Below, one piece after another: positions 1 to 8,331 of a stretch of DNA of 64,000 nt. Both the position numbers and the translations under genes were made by a program. Every line of letters starts with the position of its first letter. The stretch's first letter is position 1. The notes below the pieces were generated by a model, which did no database searches, had not been told where the DNA came from, and was given only the letters and a program-made list of their open reading frames with translations. Source of the DNA: Pseudoalteromonas gelatinilytica (GTDB lineage: Bacteria > Pseudomonadota > Gammaproteobacteria > Enterobacterales > Alteromonadaceae); the NCBI RefSeq assembly GCF_001641615.1, contig NZ_LRRU01000022.1, positions 424,484 to 488,483 of the forward strand. The letters run 5' to 3'.

Positions 1-982
1 GCACTGAGCGTGTGCCAGTGGCATATAAGTTATCAAATCCCCAGCCTTGTTGATAAAGCTTATCTAGTTCAGGAGTCACACCAATGCCACCTAGTTCACC
101 AACAAAGCGTGCGCCTAAGCTTTCTTCTAAAATGATCACTAAATTCTTTTGTTTGCCTGTGTTAAAAGGTGTGTTGTTGGCAAGGGTAGGAATACTCTCA
201 GTGATAAACTGTTGTTTATAGGCTGCATGCTTTACTGTTTGTAAAATCTCATCACGTGGCATGGTACCGTATAAACTACTGGCATTTTTTTCATTACTCA
301 TATTCTTAATAGCAAATGCAACACTGTAAGTTGAATTAAGGGCTAAGGAGTTAATCAGTGAGTCACTTGAAAAGTACACTAATGCAGGGTTTAACGGGCG
401 ATGGCTGACAGTGCCTCTTGCGCTAATTAAGCAAACTAATAAAGTCGTAACGAGTATCACCACTTGGCTAACCGTTTTAGCATTTTGCTGCTTGCTAAAT
501 GCTGCACTTATAAAACGATACGCAAACACACAACTAAGCGTTGCAATAATTAGGGTGCTTATCATGGCAAATAGGTGGCCATGTAATAGCATAGAAAAGA
601 CTTCTTGAGGGTAGTCTAGGTATTCGACAAATAAACGATTTGGTCGTACATCGTACTGGGTAATAAACGCGGGAGTCGAAGCCTCAACAACCACGATTAA
701 AGTCACAACTATGCTGCTATAAAGAGTAAAAACATGCTGAAAAAAAGCAGTTTTGCTGCGCAAAAGCACATGAGCGAGTAACATTAAAACAGCCAAGGCT
801 GACAAGTAGCCTAAGCTGCTTAAGTCAACTCTTAAGCCGCCAAATAAAACGGCTAGGCTATCGCCATCAGCTAACCTTTGGTGTTGCCATACTAGCAAGG
901 CTATTCTCGACAGTATAAATACTGACATTAATATTAATGAAAAACGGAACAAAGGTTTTAAAATAGAGAGTTTTGCTGTCAT
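1..982 (-). CDS. LTA synthase family phosphotransferase/sulfatase-fold protein, 3' part outside window
   Basis: This leftward gene starts at the ATG at 980-982 and runs off the left edge, so only about 327 N-terminal codons are visible. The protein begins with several hydrophobic helices, as in membrane-anchored LTA-synthase/OpgB-type enzymes. A segment reading RGTVSHRPLNP and ALNS, typical of the family, comes next. The start of the extracytoplasmic catalytic domain follows: NLVIILEES, then LYATGTRSV at the window edge. Family members transfer phosphoglycerol or phosphoethanolamine-type groups to envelope glycolipids or glucans. The substrate cannot be told from this fragment. The gene is divergent from a two-component system and shares with it a region holding PmrA-box-like repeats, so envelope modification under that system is a reasonable inference. 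Confidence 0.85.
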   Translation of the reverse strand, partial: MTAKLSILKPLFRFSLILMSVFILSRIALLVWQHQRLADGDSLAVLFGGLRVDLSSLGYLSALAVLMLLAHVLLRSKTAFFQHVFTLYSSIVVTLIVVVEASTPAFITQYDVRPNRLFVEYLDYPQEVFSMLLHGHLFAMISTLIIATLSCVFAYRFISAAFSKQQNAKTVSQVVILVTTLLVCLISARGTVSHRPLNPALVYFSSDSLINSLALNSTYSVAFAIKNMSNEKNASSLYGTMPRDEILQTVKHAAYKQQFITESIPTLANNTPFNTGKQKNLVIILEESLGARFVGELGGIGVTPELDKLYQQGWGFDNLYATGTRSV

Positions 983-1028
983 AGTCGTACTTACTTAATC
1001 GAAACTACGGCAATACTAGGAGTCGAAA

Positions 1029-1056
1029 CTTAAGAAATCCTTATGGTAATCTTAAT
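1029..1056. promoter_or_regulatory. PmrA-box-like hexamer array 1
   Basis: Three hexamers, CTTAAG, CTTATG and CTTAAT, each separated by exactly 5 bp, lie between the divergent phosphotransferase and response-regulator genes. The known PmrA/BasR box is YTTAAK-N5-YTTAAK. The first and third hexamers fit it and the middle one differs by one base. This is a likely binding site for the adjacent OmpR-family regulator; the sequence match is seen, the function is inferred. Confidence 0.6.
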
Positions 1057-1075
1057 ATTTTCTAAACTAGAAAAA

Positions 1076-1103
1076 CTTCAGTAAATCTTAAGTGAATCTT
1101 AAG
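1076..1103. promoter_or_regulatory. PmrA-box-like hexamer array 2
   Basis: CTTCAG, CTTAAG and CTTAAG are spaced by 5 bp each. The last pair, 1087-1103, is a perfect match to the PmrA-box form YTTAAK-N5-YTTAAK. It lies 55 bp upstream of the response-regulator ATG, a position suited to autoregulation. Confidence 0.65.
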
Positions 1104-1157
1104 ATTCAAAGCGTAAGCTGATGACGCTAAAGCGGTTTTTACCTAAATGAGTAACAT

Positions 1158-1832
1158 ATGAAATTGTTGATTATAGAAGATTCGGTGTCATTAAGACGTA
1201 GTCTACGAATTGGCCTTGAGAATCTAGGTTTTACTATTGATGAAACCGGCGATGGCGCTGAAGGGTTGAGTATGGCAATGACAGGTGAGTACGAATTAAT
1301 CATACTCGACATTATGTTACCCAGTATTGATGGCATAACGTTATTACAAACCATAAGAACAAAGCAGCTCGACGTGCGAGTGCTTATTTTATCAGCCAAG
1401 CAAGAACCAGAAGATAGAGTGAAAGGGCTACTCACCGGGGCCGATGATTACCTGACCAAACCATTTTCGTTTGATGAGCTGCATGCAAGGTTATTAAATT
1501 TAATGCGTCGCGGCGGCTTGAAAACAATCAGTGATGTGATCCGCATTGATAACTTGGCTTTAAACTTACAATTAAAACTTTTGCAAGTTAACGAGACCGT
1601 TATCGATTTAACTCCTAACGAATATAAAATAGTCGAGTGCTTGTTTAGTAATCAAAACAAAGTGATCACAGCTGAAAAGTTAAGTACCTATATTGCTGGT
1701 CAATATGACCTAGTTTCAAAAAACTCTATTGAAGCGCATTTATCCTCAGCGCGTAAAAAGGTGAGGGCAGCAGGTGGCGAGTTACCTATTCAAACTAAGC
1801 GTGGTTTTGGTTATATCATTCAAGGAAAATAA
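1158..1832 (+). CDS. OmpR/PhoB-family response regulator (PmrA/QseB-like)
   Basis: The 224-residue protein has a complete receiver domain. The acidic pair is E7-D8, the phosphoacceptor is D51 in LILDIMLP, the switch residue is S79 and the conserved Lys is K101 in LTKPF. A C-terminal winged-helix domain starts near residue 128, with LTPNEYKIVECL and the ending KRGFGYII. It is a DNA-binding transcription regulator phosphorylated by the kinase encoded next to it. Its stop codon overlaps the kinase start by one base (TAATG), showing translational coupling. The direct-repeat hexamers upstream resemble PmrA/BasR boxes. I call it PmrA/QseB-like from overall pattern and context; orthology is not proven. 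Confidence 0.93.
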   Translation: MKLLIIEDSVSLRRSLRIGLENLGFTIDETGDGAEGLSMAMTGEYELIILDIMLPSIDGITLLQTIRTKQLDVRVLILSAKQEPEDRVKGLLTGADDYLTKPFSFDELHARLLNLMRRGGLKTISDVIRIDNLALNLQLKLLQVNETVIDLTPNEYKIVECLFSNQNKVITAEKLSTYIAGQYDLVSKNSIEAHLSSARKKVRAAGGELPIQTKRGFGYIIQGK

Positions 1833-3241
1833 TGAAATCAATTCGCAGTAAGTTGGTTGTTACTCTTTCGATAGCAATAACAGGGCTTGTATTAAGTATA
1901 TTATTAGCAACGGACATCGCTGTTGATAGCTGGGTTGATAATGAATTTAATCGAGGCTTACATTCTAAAGCTGGCATGCTGATGACGCTGGTTCATGAAG
2001 ATGAAGAAGGGTTGGCTTTTAATTTCTCGAGTGAATTTATGCCAGAGTTTGATGGGCAGCTTGAGCCTGAGTATTTTCAGATGTGGACTGAGGAGGGGGT
2101 GTTTACACGCTCACAAAGCCTTAATTTATTTGCGTTGAAGAACCTTAAGTTTGAAGAGTTAAAATTGGGTGAAACGAAAATAATGAGCACCCAGCTACCG
2201 GATGGTCGTGATGGACGAATCATTTATACTCGTTTTCAGCCGCAACTTGACTCGCACTCACATAGGAATTTTTATGATGGAGTGAGTAGACCACATCACA
2301 CCACGCTTACTTTGGCTTATGCCGCATCTTCTGAAGAAGTTGATTTTATTTTGTGGTTAATTGACGTTATTTTTATTGTTACCACAGTGACCGTCATTGT
2401 GTTTATTCGGCTTTTTGTTCGCAAATCAGTCGACAGTTCTTTAGCGCCGCTGAATAAACTAAATCGGGATATTAGTAGGCTTAGTATCGCGGATAAAAGT
2501 GCCGTGATAACAATAAAAGAGCCTGTTAAAGAGCTGCAACCTATTGTTGATAGCTTAAATGCTTTTATCCAAGAAAACCGCCAGCTTTATTTTCGTGAAA
2601 AACGCTTAACCTCAGATATTGCTCATGAGTTAAAAACGCCGATTGCTGAGCTTATTAATATGGCTGAAGTGGCCATTCTTTTTCCAAATGAAAAGGAGTT
2701 TGAGGCAGACTTTAAACCCGAAGTGCTAAAAATTAGCCAGCGCTTAAAGAGCATTGTGTCGAACTTATTATTGCTGCATAAGTACAGTGATGAAGCACTC
2801 CCAAAGCAAGATGCATGTGATTTAAACCAGGTTATTTTACGTATCTTAGAAAAATATGATTTAGAGCGAATTAAGTTTGAGTTTCAAGATGATATTCCTG
2901 CCATTGTCAGTAACTTATTTGCCCTTGAATCAATCATCACCAACCTTGTAAATAACGCCAAGCAATATAGCCCTGATAAGAGCGTTGTGACTGTATGCAC
3001 ACTATTGAATAAAGAGGATAAGCTGCAATTCACTGTTACAAATGAATTAAAAGTGCCTTTAACAGAAGACGATTTGAGCCAGTTATTTGATCCACTCTGG
3101 CAAAAAGACAGTGCCAGAACCTCTAATGATAACTTTGGGTTAGGCTTATCTATTGCCAAAGCGTTAAGTAAAGCAATTGATGCTGAACTTCAGGTGTCGT
3201 TAAGTGGGCAAAACATAACCTTTAGTTTGATTATTTCTTAA
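1832..3241 (+). CDS. Sensor histidine kinase
   Basis: The 469-residue inner-membrane kinase has one N-terminal helix (about residues 9-28), a periplasmic loop of roughly 145 residues, and a second helix at about 173-196. The loop is rich in acidic residues and contains a stretch DSHSHRNFYDGVSRPHHTT. A HAMP-like linker, an H-box IAHELKTP with H265, an N-box (NLVNNAKQYSP) and a G-box (NFGLGLS) follow. It should phosphorylate the upstream-encoded regulator. The acidic and histidine-rich sensor loop would suit sensing of cations or pH, but this is a guess from composition. Confidence 0.92.
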   Translation: MKSIRSKLVVTLSIAITGLVLSILLATDIAVDSWVDNEFNRGLHSKAGMLMTLVHEDEEGLAFNFSSEFMPEFDGQLEPEYFQMWTEEGVFTRSQSLNLFALKNLKFEELKLGETKIMSTQLPDGRDGRIIYTRFQPQLDSHSHRNFYDGVSRPHHTTLTLAYAASSEEVDFILWLIDVIFIVTTVTVIVFIRLFVRKSVDSSLAPLNKLNRDISRLSIADKSAVITIKEPVKELQPIVDSLNAFIQENRQLYFREKRLTSDIAHELKTPIAELINMAEVAILFPNEKEFEADFKPEVLKISQRLKSIVSNLLLLHKYSDEALPKQDACDLNQVILRILEKYDLERIKFEFQDDIPAIVSNLFALESIITNLVNNAKQYSPDKSVVTVCTLLNKEDKLQFTVTNELKVPLTEDDLSQLFDPLWQKDSARTSNDNFGLGLSIAKALSKAIDAELQVSLSGQNITFSLIIS

Positions 3242-3316
3242 GGCTTTGCAGGCGTTTAATATGTGTGCAACACTGAGGTTATCAAAAAGAAATTAATAAC
3301 AATAAGGAACAACACG

Positions 3317-3505
3317 ATGGGAAAAATTATAGGTATTGCTTTAATCGTTATTGGTGTGGCGCTAGCCGTATGGGGGTATAACGTGTATGACTCTGCAAGT
3401 GCGCAAATCAGCCGCACGTTTAGTGGTGATACACCAATTGAAGCTTGGCTCGGTATGGTCGGGGGCGCAATTTGCGCAATTGTGGGTATTTTAAAAGTTA
3501 AATAA
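3317..3505 (+). CDS. Small membrane protein, DUF3185 family
   Basis: The start chosen is the ATG at 3317, which has a good ribosome site (aaggaa, 3303-3308). A reading frame open from 3263 would add 18 residues without one. The 62-residue product has two hydrophobic helices: GIALIVIGVALAVWGYNVY, then WLGMVGGAICAIVGIL near the end. A polar stretch containing ISRTFSGDTPIEAW separates them. This pattern matches the DUF3185 family of small inner-membrane proteins, whose role is unknown to me. It lies 75 bp after the kinase gene and may be cotranscribed with it. Confidence 0.8.
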   Translation: MGKIIGIALIVIGVALAVWGYNVYDSASAQISRTFSGDTPIEAWLGMVGGAICAIVGILKVK

Positions 3506-3539
3506 CCGCAAACATTGAAATCAATTAGCTAATACCTGA

Positions 3540-3559
3540 TACTGTATTTATATACAGTG
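3540..3559. promoter_or_regulatory. LexA (SOS) box overlapping a sigma-70 promoter
   Basis: CTGTATTTATATACAG (3542-3557) is a CTGT-N8-ACAG palindrome with an AT-only core and TA on its left flank, close to the gammaproteobacterial LexA consensus. It overlaps the -10 and start region of a promoter with TTGAAA at 3515-3520, a 17 bp spacer and GATACT at 3538-3543. The ATG of the downstream nuclease gene is at 3572, so LexA bound here would block that gene directly. Confidence 0.85.
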
Positions 3560-3571
3560 TCGGGTTTGGCT

Positions 3572-5746
3572 ATGAAAACACAATTACCAGCAAAATATTA
3601 TTTAAGTCACTTCTTTGAGCTTGCTGAATTTATACAATCTCATTGCAAGCATTTGCTTTTAGAAGCGCAGCAGTTATTTCTTGAAAAACTCCTTCAGCTG
3701 GATGAGCAGAGCTTATGTACTTTACTGCGTATTTATTCTCGAAAGCCAAAAATCGTTGCGTTGTCATCATTAAATTATGAAGAGATCCCTAATCTGCACG
3801 GTGCTATTTTTAAGCTAAAACGGCAAGGGCTGGTGGCACATCCCAGCAGCGACGAATTAGATCTATTACTTGAGCATTTAACAAAACCAACCCTGTTAAC
3901 CTTATTGGCAAACGATGAGTTAATGGCGACTCAACCTGATTACAAAAAGTCAGCCAGTAAACAGCGCTTAACCCAACTGTGTAAAGAACATATTGATCGC
4001 ACCCACAGTGAATTAGAGGCGTTGTTTAGTCAGTTCGTGGTCAATAGCCGAAGTCAGTTTTATGAATATTTTGAGTTTTTACATAGCGGCCGACTAAGTG
4101 GCGGTGATATCAATCATCAAAATCGTTTTGTGATGCGTGATTTAGGAATTGCAAAAGTACGTGGGGATGTTAATGAGAGCATATCGCGTTTTCAAACACT
4201 AGCCGAAGCACAAACGCATTATCAATTAAATAAGCTGCGAATGCAGTTCAAAGAAAGCGAGTCACACACAGAGTATCAGAACTTAGCCCAAGCACTTTTA
4301 GCCATTAGCTCAGAAGATGAATTAGCCCAGAGTATCAAAAACAAATTACTGATCCGCTTATATAAGCAGCTTAAAGAGCATGACTTAGCATTTGCATTTG
4401 AGTTACTTGAGCACTGTGAAGGCAGCAGTGAAGCGCAAGAGCTGGCAATTCGCCAGCGTTACAAACAAGGTGATAAAAGCTGGGTAGAACAAAAGCTTGA
4501 GCAAGTTATTCAAGACCCACTTGATGATGGCATTTTGTATTTTGCGGAGGACTTTTTACAGCGTAAATATAACAAGCAACAACGCTCACGCTTAACACAA
4601 ATGCTCATTAATACAGAGCATCAATTGGAGGTTGATGACATTTACCGAGGCGATGTTGAGCAAGGAGTGTGCGAGCACTATCAACAGCTTGGCAATACGG
4701 TATTTTTTACTGAAAATAATCTTTGGTTGAGTCTTTTTACCTTAACGTTTTGGCAAGAACTCTTTATAGAGACGCCGCATCCGCCGTGTAATGAATTTGA
4801 TCTATATCCAAAGGTGTTGCTTGCTGATTGTTTTTACACAGTGCAACAAACACAAATTGAACAAAAGCTTGCAAAATTCACTAGCAATGAAGCCTTGTAT
4901 AAATATATCTGCAAAAACGCAGGGCAGTTTTACGAAGCCCCCAATAGCGTGTTTATGTGGCACAGCGATATGTTAGAGCCGCTAGAGGTATTAATAAAAC
5001 ACAGCCCGCTGACAAATTTAAAAGCGCATTTACTACAAATGACAAAAACCTTTAAGCAGCTTAAAGATGGCTACCCAGATTTGATGGTGCTTAAAGAGGA
5101 TAAGCTCACCTTTGAAGAAGTGAAAGCCCCTGGCGACAAACTAAGACGTAACCAACTTGTCAGTATTGAGGTGTTAAAACAACATGGCTTTGCAGTGAAT
5201 ATCGTTGCGGTAAATTGGTTTAATGATCCGAATCGAATTTACAGTGTGGTGGATATAGAAACCACAGGTGGTGTTCAAGGTAATAATAAAATTACCGAAA
5301 TAGCGGTTGTGCAGTTACAAGCGGGCGAAGTAATCAACCAATGGGCGAGTTTAATCAATCCTGAGCGTAGTATTCCTGCTTTTATCACCAAGTTAACTGG
5401 GATAAATGCCGCTATGGTACGTGATGCGCCACGCTTTGAAGAGATTGCCGATACACTACGCTCACTATTAAAAGGCAGTGTATTTGTTGCCCATAATGTG
5501 AATTTTGATTACGGCTTTATTCGCAAAGAATACGCTGCAATCGGGCAAGGCTTTAAAATGCCAAAGCTCTGTACCGTAGTTGAATCTCGCAAAGTATTTC
5601 CAAAGCTTAAGTCATATTCGCTCGGTAACTTAGCAGCACATTTTGAATTGAATTTAACAAATCATCATAGAGCGTTAGCTGATGCAACCGCCACAGCAGA
5701 GCTGTTAAATCTGATTCAACAAACACAATCAAAAAAGGCGAGTTAA
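3572..5746 (+). CDS. FAN1-like VRR-NUC nuclease fused to DEDDh (DnaQ-type) exonuclease
   Basis: The frame opens at a GTG at 3557 inside the LexA box, so the ATG at 3572 is the likely start, giving 724 residues. Residues 1 to about 480 resemble the helical part of bacterial FAN1, beginning YYLSHFFELAEFI. The VRR-NUC nuclease core follows, with YPD503, E516 and K518 (EEVKAPGDKLRRNQ) forming the PD-(D/E)xK set. After about residue 555 there is a complete DEDDh 3'-5' exonuclease domain: D561 and E563 (VVDIETTG), D646 (HNVNFD), H699 and D704 (HHRALAD). FAN1 nucleases cut branched DNA in interstrand-crosslink repair. A 3'-5' exonuclease on the same chain could process the released ends. SOS control fits a repair role. 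The bacterial FAN1 proteins I know are shorter, about 550 residues, without this exonuclease. Confidence 0.9.
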   Translation: MKTQLPAKYYLSHFFELAEFIQSHCKHLLLEAQQLFLEKLLQLDEQSLCTLLRIYSRKPKIVALSSLNYEEIPNLHGAIFKLKRQGLVAHPSSDELDLLLEHLTKPTLLTLLANDELMATQPDYKKSASKQRLTQLCKEHIDRTHSELEALFSQFVVNSRSQFYEYFEFLHSGRLSGGDINHQNRFVMRDLGIAKVRGDVNESISRFQTLAEAQTHYQLNKLRMQFKESESHTEYQNLAQALLAISSEDELAQSIKNKLLIRLYKQLKEHDLAFAFELLEHCEGSSEAQELAIRQRYKQGDKSWVEQKLEQVIQDPLDDGILYFAEDFLQRKYNKQQRSRLTQMLINTEHQLEVDDIYRGDVEQGVCEHYQQLGNTVFFTENNLWLSLFTLTFWQELFIETPHPPCNEFDLYPKVLLADCFYTVQQTQIEQKLAKFTSNEALYKYICKNAGQFYEAPNSVFMWHSDMLEPLEVLIKHSPLTNLKAHLLQMTKTFKQLKDGYPDLMVLKEDKLTFEEVKAPGDKLRRNQLVSIEVLKQHGFAVNIVAVNWFNDPNRIYSVVDIETTGGVQGNNKITEIAVVQLQAGEVINQWASLINPERSIPAFITKLTGINAAMVRDAPRFEEIADTLRSLLKGSVFVAHNVNFDYGFIRKEYAAIGQGFKMPKLCTVVESRKVFPKLKSYSLGNLAAHFELNLTNHHRALADATATAELLNLIQQTQSKKAS

Positions 5747-5757
5747 ACTCGCCTTTT
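5733..5757. terminator. Bidirectional rho-independent terminator
   Basis: AAAAGGCGAGT and ACTCGCCTTTT form a hairpin flanked by A and T runs. It overlaps the stop codon of the nuclease-fusion gene (5744-5746) and faces the end of queC on the other strand, so it can serve both genes. Confidence 0.85.
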
Positions 5758-5786
5758 AAACTTAAACTGTCCCATTCTAAATTAGG

Positions 5787-6443
5787 TTATTCGTATTCGA
5801 TAGGGTCGGTAACGTTATTTAATGCAAAGGCTTCTAAGCGCTCTTGGCAAGCACCACATTTACCACAGGCTTTGTCACGACCGTTATAACAGGTCCACGT
5901 TTGGCTATAATCAAGGCCCATTTTCAAACCGTCTGTTAAAATGTCGATTTTAGTATTGTTTAAATACGGGCTGAAAATCTCAACAGCATCGTAGTTGGCA
6001 ATACGGCAAACATCATCCATCTTTTGTACGAACTCAGGACGACAGTCTGGATAAATTGCATGATCGCCTGAATGGGCACCGTAATAAACTTTGCTGGCTT
6101 TTAAAGACACCGCATAACCCACAGCCAGTGATAGTAAAATCATGTTGCGGTTAGGCACAATTGTGCTCTTCATGCTTTCTTCTTCGTAGTGGCCTTCTGG
6201 CACATCGATATCATCAGTCAGTGATGAACCACCAATGAGTTGGTTGATTGCTGAAATATCAACAATCTTATGAGAAACACCTAACTTTTCACATACTTGA
6301 GCGGCTACTTTAAGCTCTTTAACATGACGCTGGCCGTAGTCGAAAGACAGGGCATACACTTCGTGGCCTTGTTGCAGGGCTTTATTTAATACGGTAAATG
6401 AGTCCATACCGCCGGAATAAATCACAACTACTTTTTGCGTCAT
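5787..6443 (-). CDS. queC: 7-cyano-7-deazaguanine (preQ0) synthase QueC
   Basis: The 218-residue cytoplasmic enzyme converts 7-carboxy-7-deazaguanine to preQ0 using ATP and ammonia, a step in queuosine synthesis for tRNA. It carries the PP-loop motif SGGMDS (residues 10-15) and the zinc-binding cysteines C185, C193, C196 and C199 in a CxGRDKACGKCGACQ context. Length is normal for the family. It is divergent from queE, the preceding enzyme of the pathway, and queF, the following one, is near 42.4 kb. Confidence 0.97.
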   Translation of the reverse strand: MTQKVVVIYSGGMDSFTVLNKALQQGHEVYALSFDYGQRHVKELKVAAQVCEKLGVSHKIVDISAINQLIGGSSLTDDIDVPEGHYEEESMKSTIVPNRNMILLSLAVGYAVSLKASKVYYGAHSGDHAIYPDCRPEFVQKMDDVCRIANYDAVEIFSPYLNNTKIDILTDGLKMGLDYSQTWTCYNGRDKACGKCGACQERLEAFALNNVTDPIEYE

Positions 6444-6589
6444 ATCTGTTTTGCTCTTACTTTTGATAGAGGTTTACTTCAGGGCGCGATATACTACACG
6501 GCTCGGGCCTAAATAACAATTTTTGCGCGTGTTTTTGGTTTTTTTGATGGTATGTATTTTATACCGTTGCGTCGTAAGTGAGATGTCTT

Positions 6590-7255
6590 TTGTACAAAAT
6601 TAACGAAGTGTTTGAAACAATTCAAGGTGAAGCGAGTTTTACGGGTACACCTTCAATCTTTTTACGTTTACAAGGCTGCCCTGTGGGTTGTGCTTGGTGT
6701 GATACAAAACAAACATGGGACGTTGATAATGTATATAAAGTGTCACTTGATGAGACGGTAGAGAAAAAAGCAGACTCAGATCATTGGGCGGAAGCAACTG
6801 CGGAGCAAGTGTTAGCGCTATTTAAAGAACGTGGCTACAACGCAAAGCATGTGGTGATCACCGGTGGTGAACCTTGCATGTACGACCTAAATCCAGTGTG
6901 CGAGCTACTACACGCAAATGGCTACTCAACTCAAATTGAAACCAGCGGCACATTTGAAATTTTAGTCCCAGAGCAGACATGGGTCACTGTATCACCAAAA
7001 ATTAATATGCGTGGTGGCTACAACGTATTACGCAGTGCTATGCAGCGTGCTGATGAAATTAAGCACCCAGTTGCAATGCAAAAGCATGTGGAAGAGCTCG
7101 AAGATTTATTCTTAAAAACAGGTGTGAATCCACGTTTAGTGTATCTGCAACCAATTAGTCAAAAGACCTCAGCAACCAAACTTGCCATTGAAACCTGTAT
7201 TGCAAAGAACTGGCGTTTATCGGTTCAAGTACATAAATATTTAGGAATTAGCTAG
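6590..7255 (+). CDS. queE: 7-carboxy-7-deazaguanine synthase QueE (radical SAM)
   Basis: This radical SAM enzyme makes 7-carboxy-7-deazaguanine from 6-carboxytetrahydropterin. From the start used here C30, C34 and C37 form the CxxxCxxC cluster-binding motif within LQGCPVGCAWCDTK. VITGGEPC and VSPKI also match the family. No ATG is available at the 5' end. A GTG at 6578 is in frame but has no ribosome site. The TTG at 6590 has aagtgag about 7 bp upstream and gives MYKINEVFETIQGE, which lines up with the start of E. coli QueE (MQYPINEMFQTLQGE). I therefore prefer the TTG, 221 residues. Confidence 0.93.
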   Translation: MYKINEVFETIQGEASFTGTPSIFLRLQGCPVGCAWCDTKQTWDVDNVYKVSLDETVEKKADSDHWAEATAEQVLALFKERGYNAKHVVITGGEPCMYDLNPVCELLHANGYSTQIETSGTFEILVPEQTWVTVSPKINMRGGYNVLRSAMQRADEIKHPVAMQKHVEELEDLFLKTGVNPRLVYLQPISQKTSATKLAIETCIAKNWRLSVQVHKYLGIS

Positions 7256-7292
7256 TTTATCTGGCTAGTTCCGACTGCGAATTTCTCGATTA

Positions 7293-8258
7293 TTATCGAA
7301 CTTTATTTATAAAGTTTGCTATTTCACATTGCTCTGGATATCGCCTAACTTTATTTGATAAATTTTGCTGCTCAAGAAGTAGCTCTTGTCTTGGTGGGAG
7401 ATGTTCTGGGAGCTTAATATTGTAAACAAAACCTAAATTATTCAATGCATTTAGCACCCACCATCCAGGATCTGGCTCATCTTTATATAGACCTAACATA
7501 GCTGAGCCAGGAAAAGCGTGATGGTTATTATGCCAAGCTTCACCCATGGACATAAACCCAGCAACTCGAATATTATGACCTTGCACAGCAGCTCCTTTAA
7601 CATACCAACTGCGTTCACCCTGATTATGGGCAAAATAACCAATTAACCAGTGGCCGCCAACAGACACTACAACACGAACAGACAGTCCCCACACAAGCCA
7701 GCTAATTCCTCCGATGAAATACAAAGGTAATCCTATTAATAGTGCTTGTAATAGCCATGTTGATTCTAAAAATTGATAAAACGAATTGTCTTGAACTTCT
7801 GGCTCTATATTAAATTGAGGGGGATGTTTAAGTTTTAGTTCGCAATTTAATTGCCACCATGCATCTTTAAAAATAGACGAGCCATGAAGTAGGTAATCAT
7901 GGCAATGAGTTTGTCTTTGTGCCCAGTCTCGCAAATCATGTTGCTTTAACATACCTATAGGACCTGCCATGCCCACTAAAACGCCTAAATACACAAACAG
8001 GTATTCCATCCATTTTGGACATTCATAAGAGCGATGAATTAACAGTCTATGCATACCTAAAGAATGACCAAAGCATAGAGTGATACTCGTCAGAATTAAA
8101 AAAATAAAAAATGCAGAGAAGGTAAAAAAGATAGGAGCTGCGATAATCGCAATTAGTAAATTAGATAAAAACCATAAGGATTTAATAGGACTCCAGATAA
8201 CGACACCAGATGATGCTGCATTTAAGTGAGTTGCAAAAACTCTATCGGTATCAATCAT
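7293..8258 (-). CDS. Membrane fatty acid desaturase
   Basis: The 321-residue protein has four to six hydrophobic segments and the histidine clusters of di-iron membrane desaturases. The first box is H70RLLIH75RS and the third is HNNHH in EAWHNNHHAFPGSA. The middle box is atypical: AQRQTHCHDYLLH replaces the usual HRxHH, with histidines at 118 and 120. The family introduces double bonds into acyl chains, usually delta-9, which would support membrane fluidity in a cold marine habitat. It is a monocistronic leftward gene. The altered middle box makes the exact substrate and regioselectivity uncertain. Confidence 0.85.
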   Translation of the reverse strand: MIDTDRVFATHLNAASSGVVIWSPIKSLWFLSNLLIAIIAAPIFFTFSAFFIFLILTSITLCFGHSLGMHRLLIHRSYECPKWMEYLFVYLGVLVGMAGPIGMLKQHDLRDWAQRQTHCHDYLLHGSSIFKDAWWQLNCELKLKHPPQFNIEPEVQDNSFYQFLESTWLLQALLIGLPLYFIGGISWLVWGLSVRVVVSVGGHWLIGYFAHNQGERSWYVKGAAVQGHNIRVAGFMSMGEAWHNNHHAFPGSAMLGLYKDEPDPGWWVLNALNNLGFVYNIKLPEHLPPRQELLLEQQNLSNKVRRYPEQCEIANFINKVR

Positions 8259-8331
8259 CTAAATCCTTAACTTATGAAAACAAATCCTAAATATAGCGCT
8301 AATGTGGAACTTTACAGTTGCTCTCTTGTTT

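Noticed and set aside
6444..6589. preQ1 riboswitch upstream of queC or queE
   Set aside because: I could not find the preQ1 aptamer pattern on either strand; only a short inverted repeat GGTAT-N7-ATACC at 6549-6565 is present.
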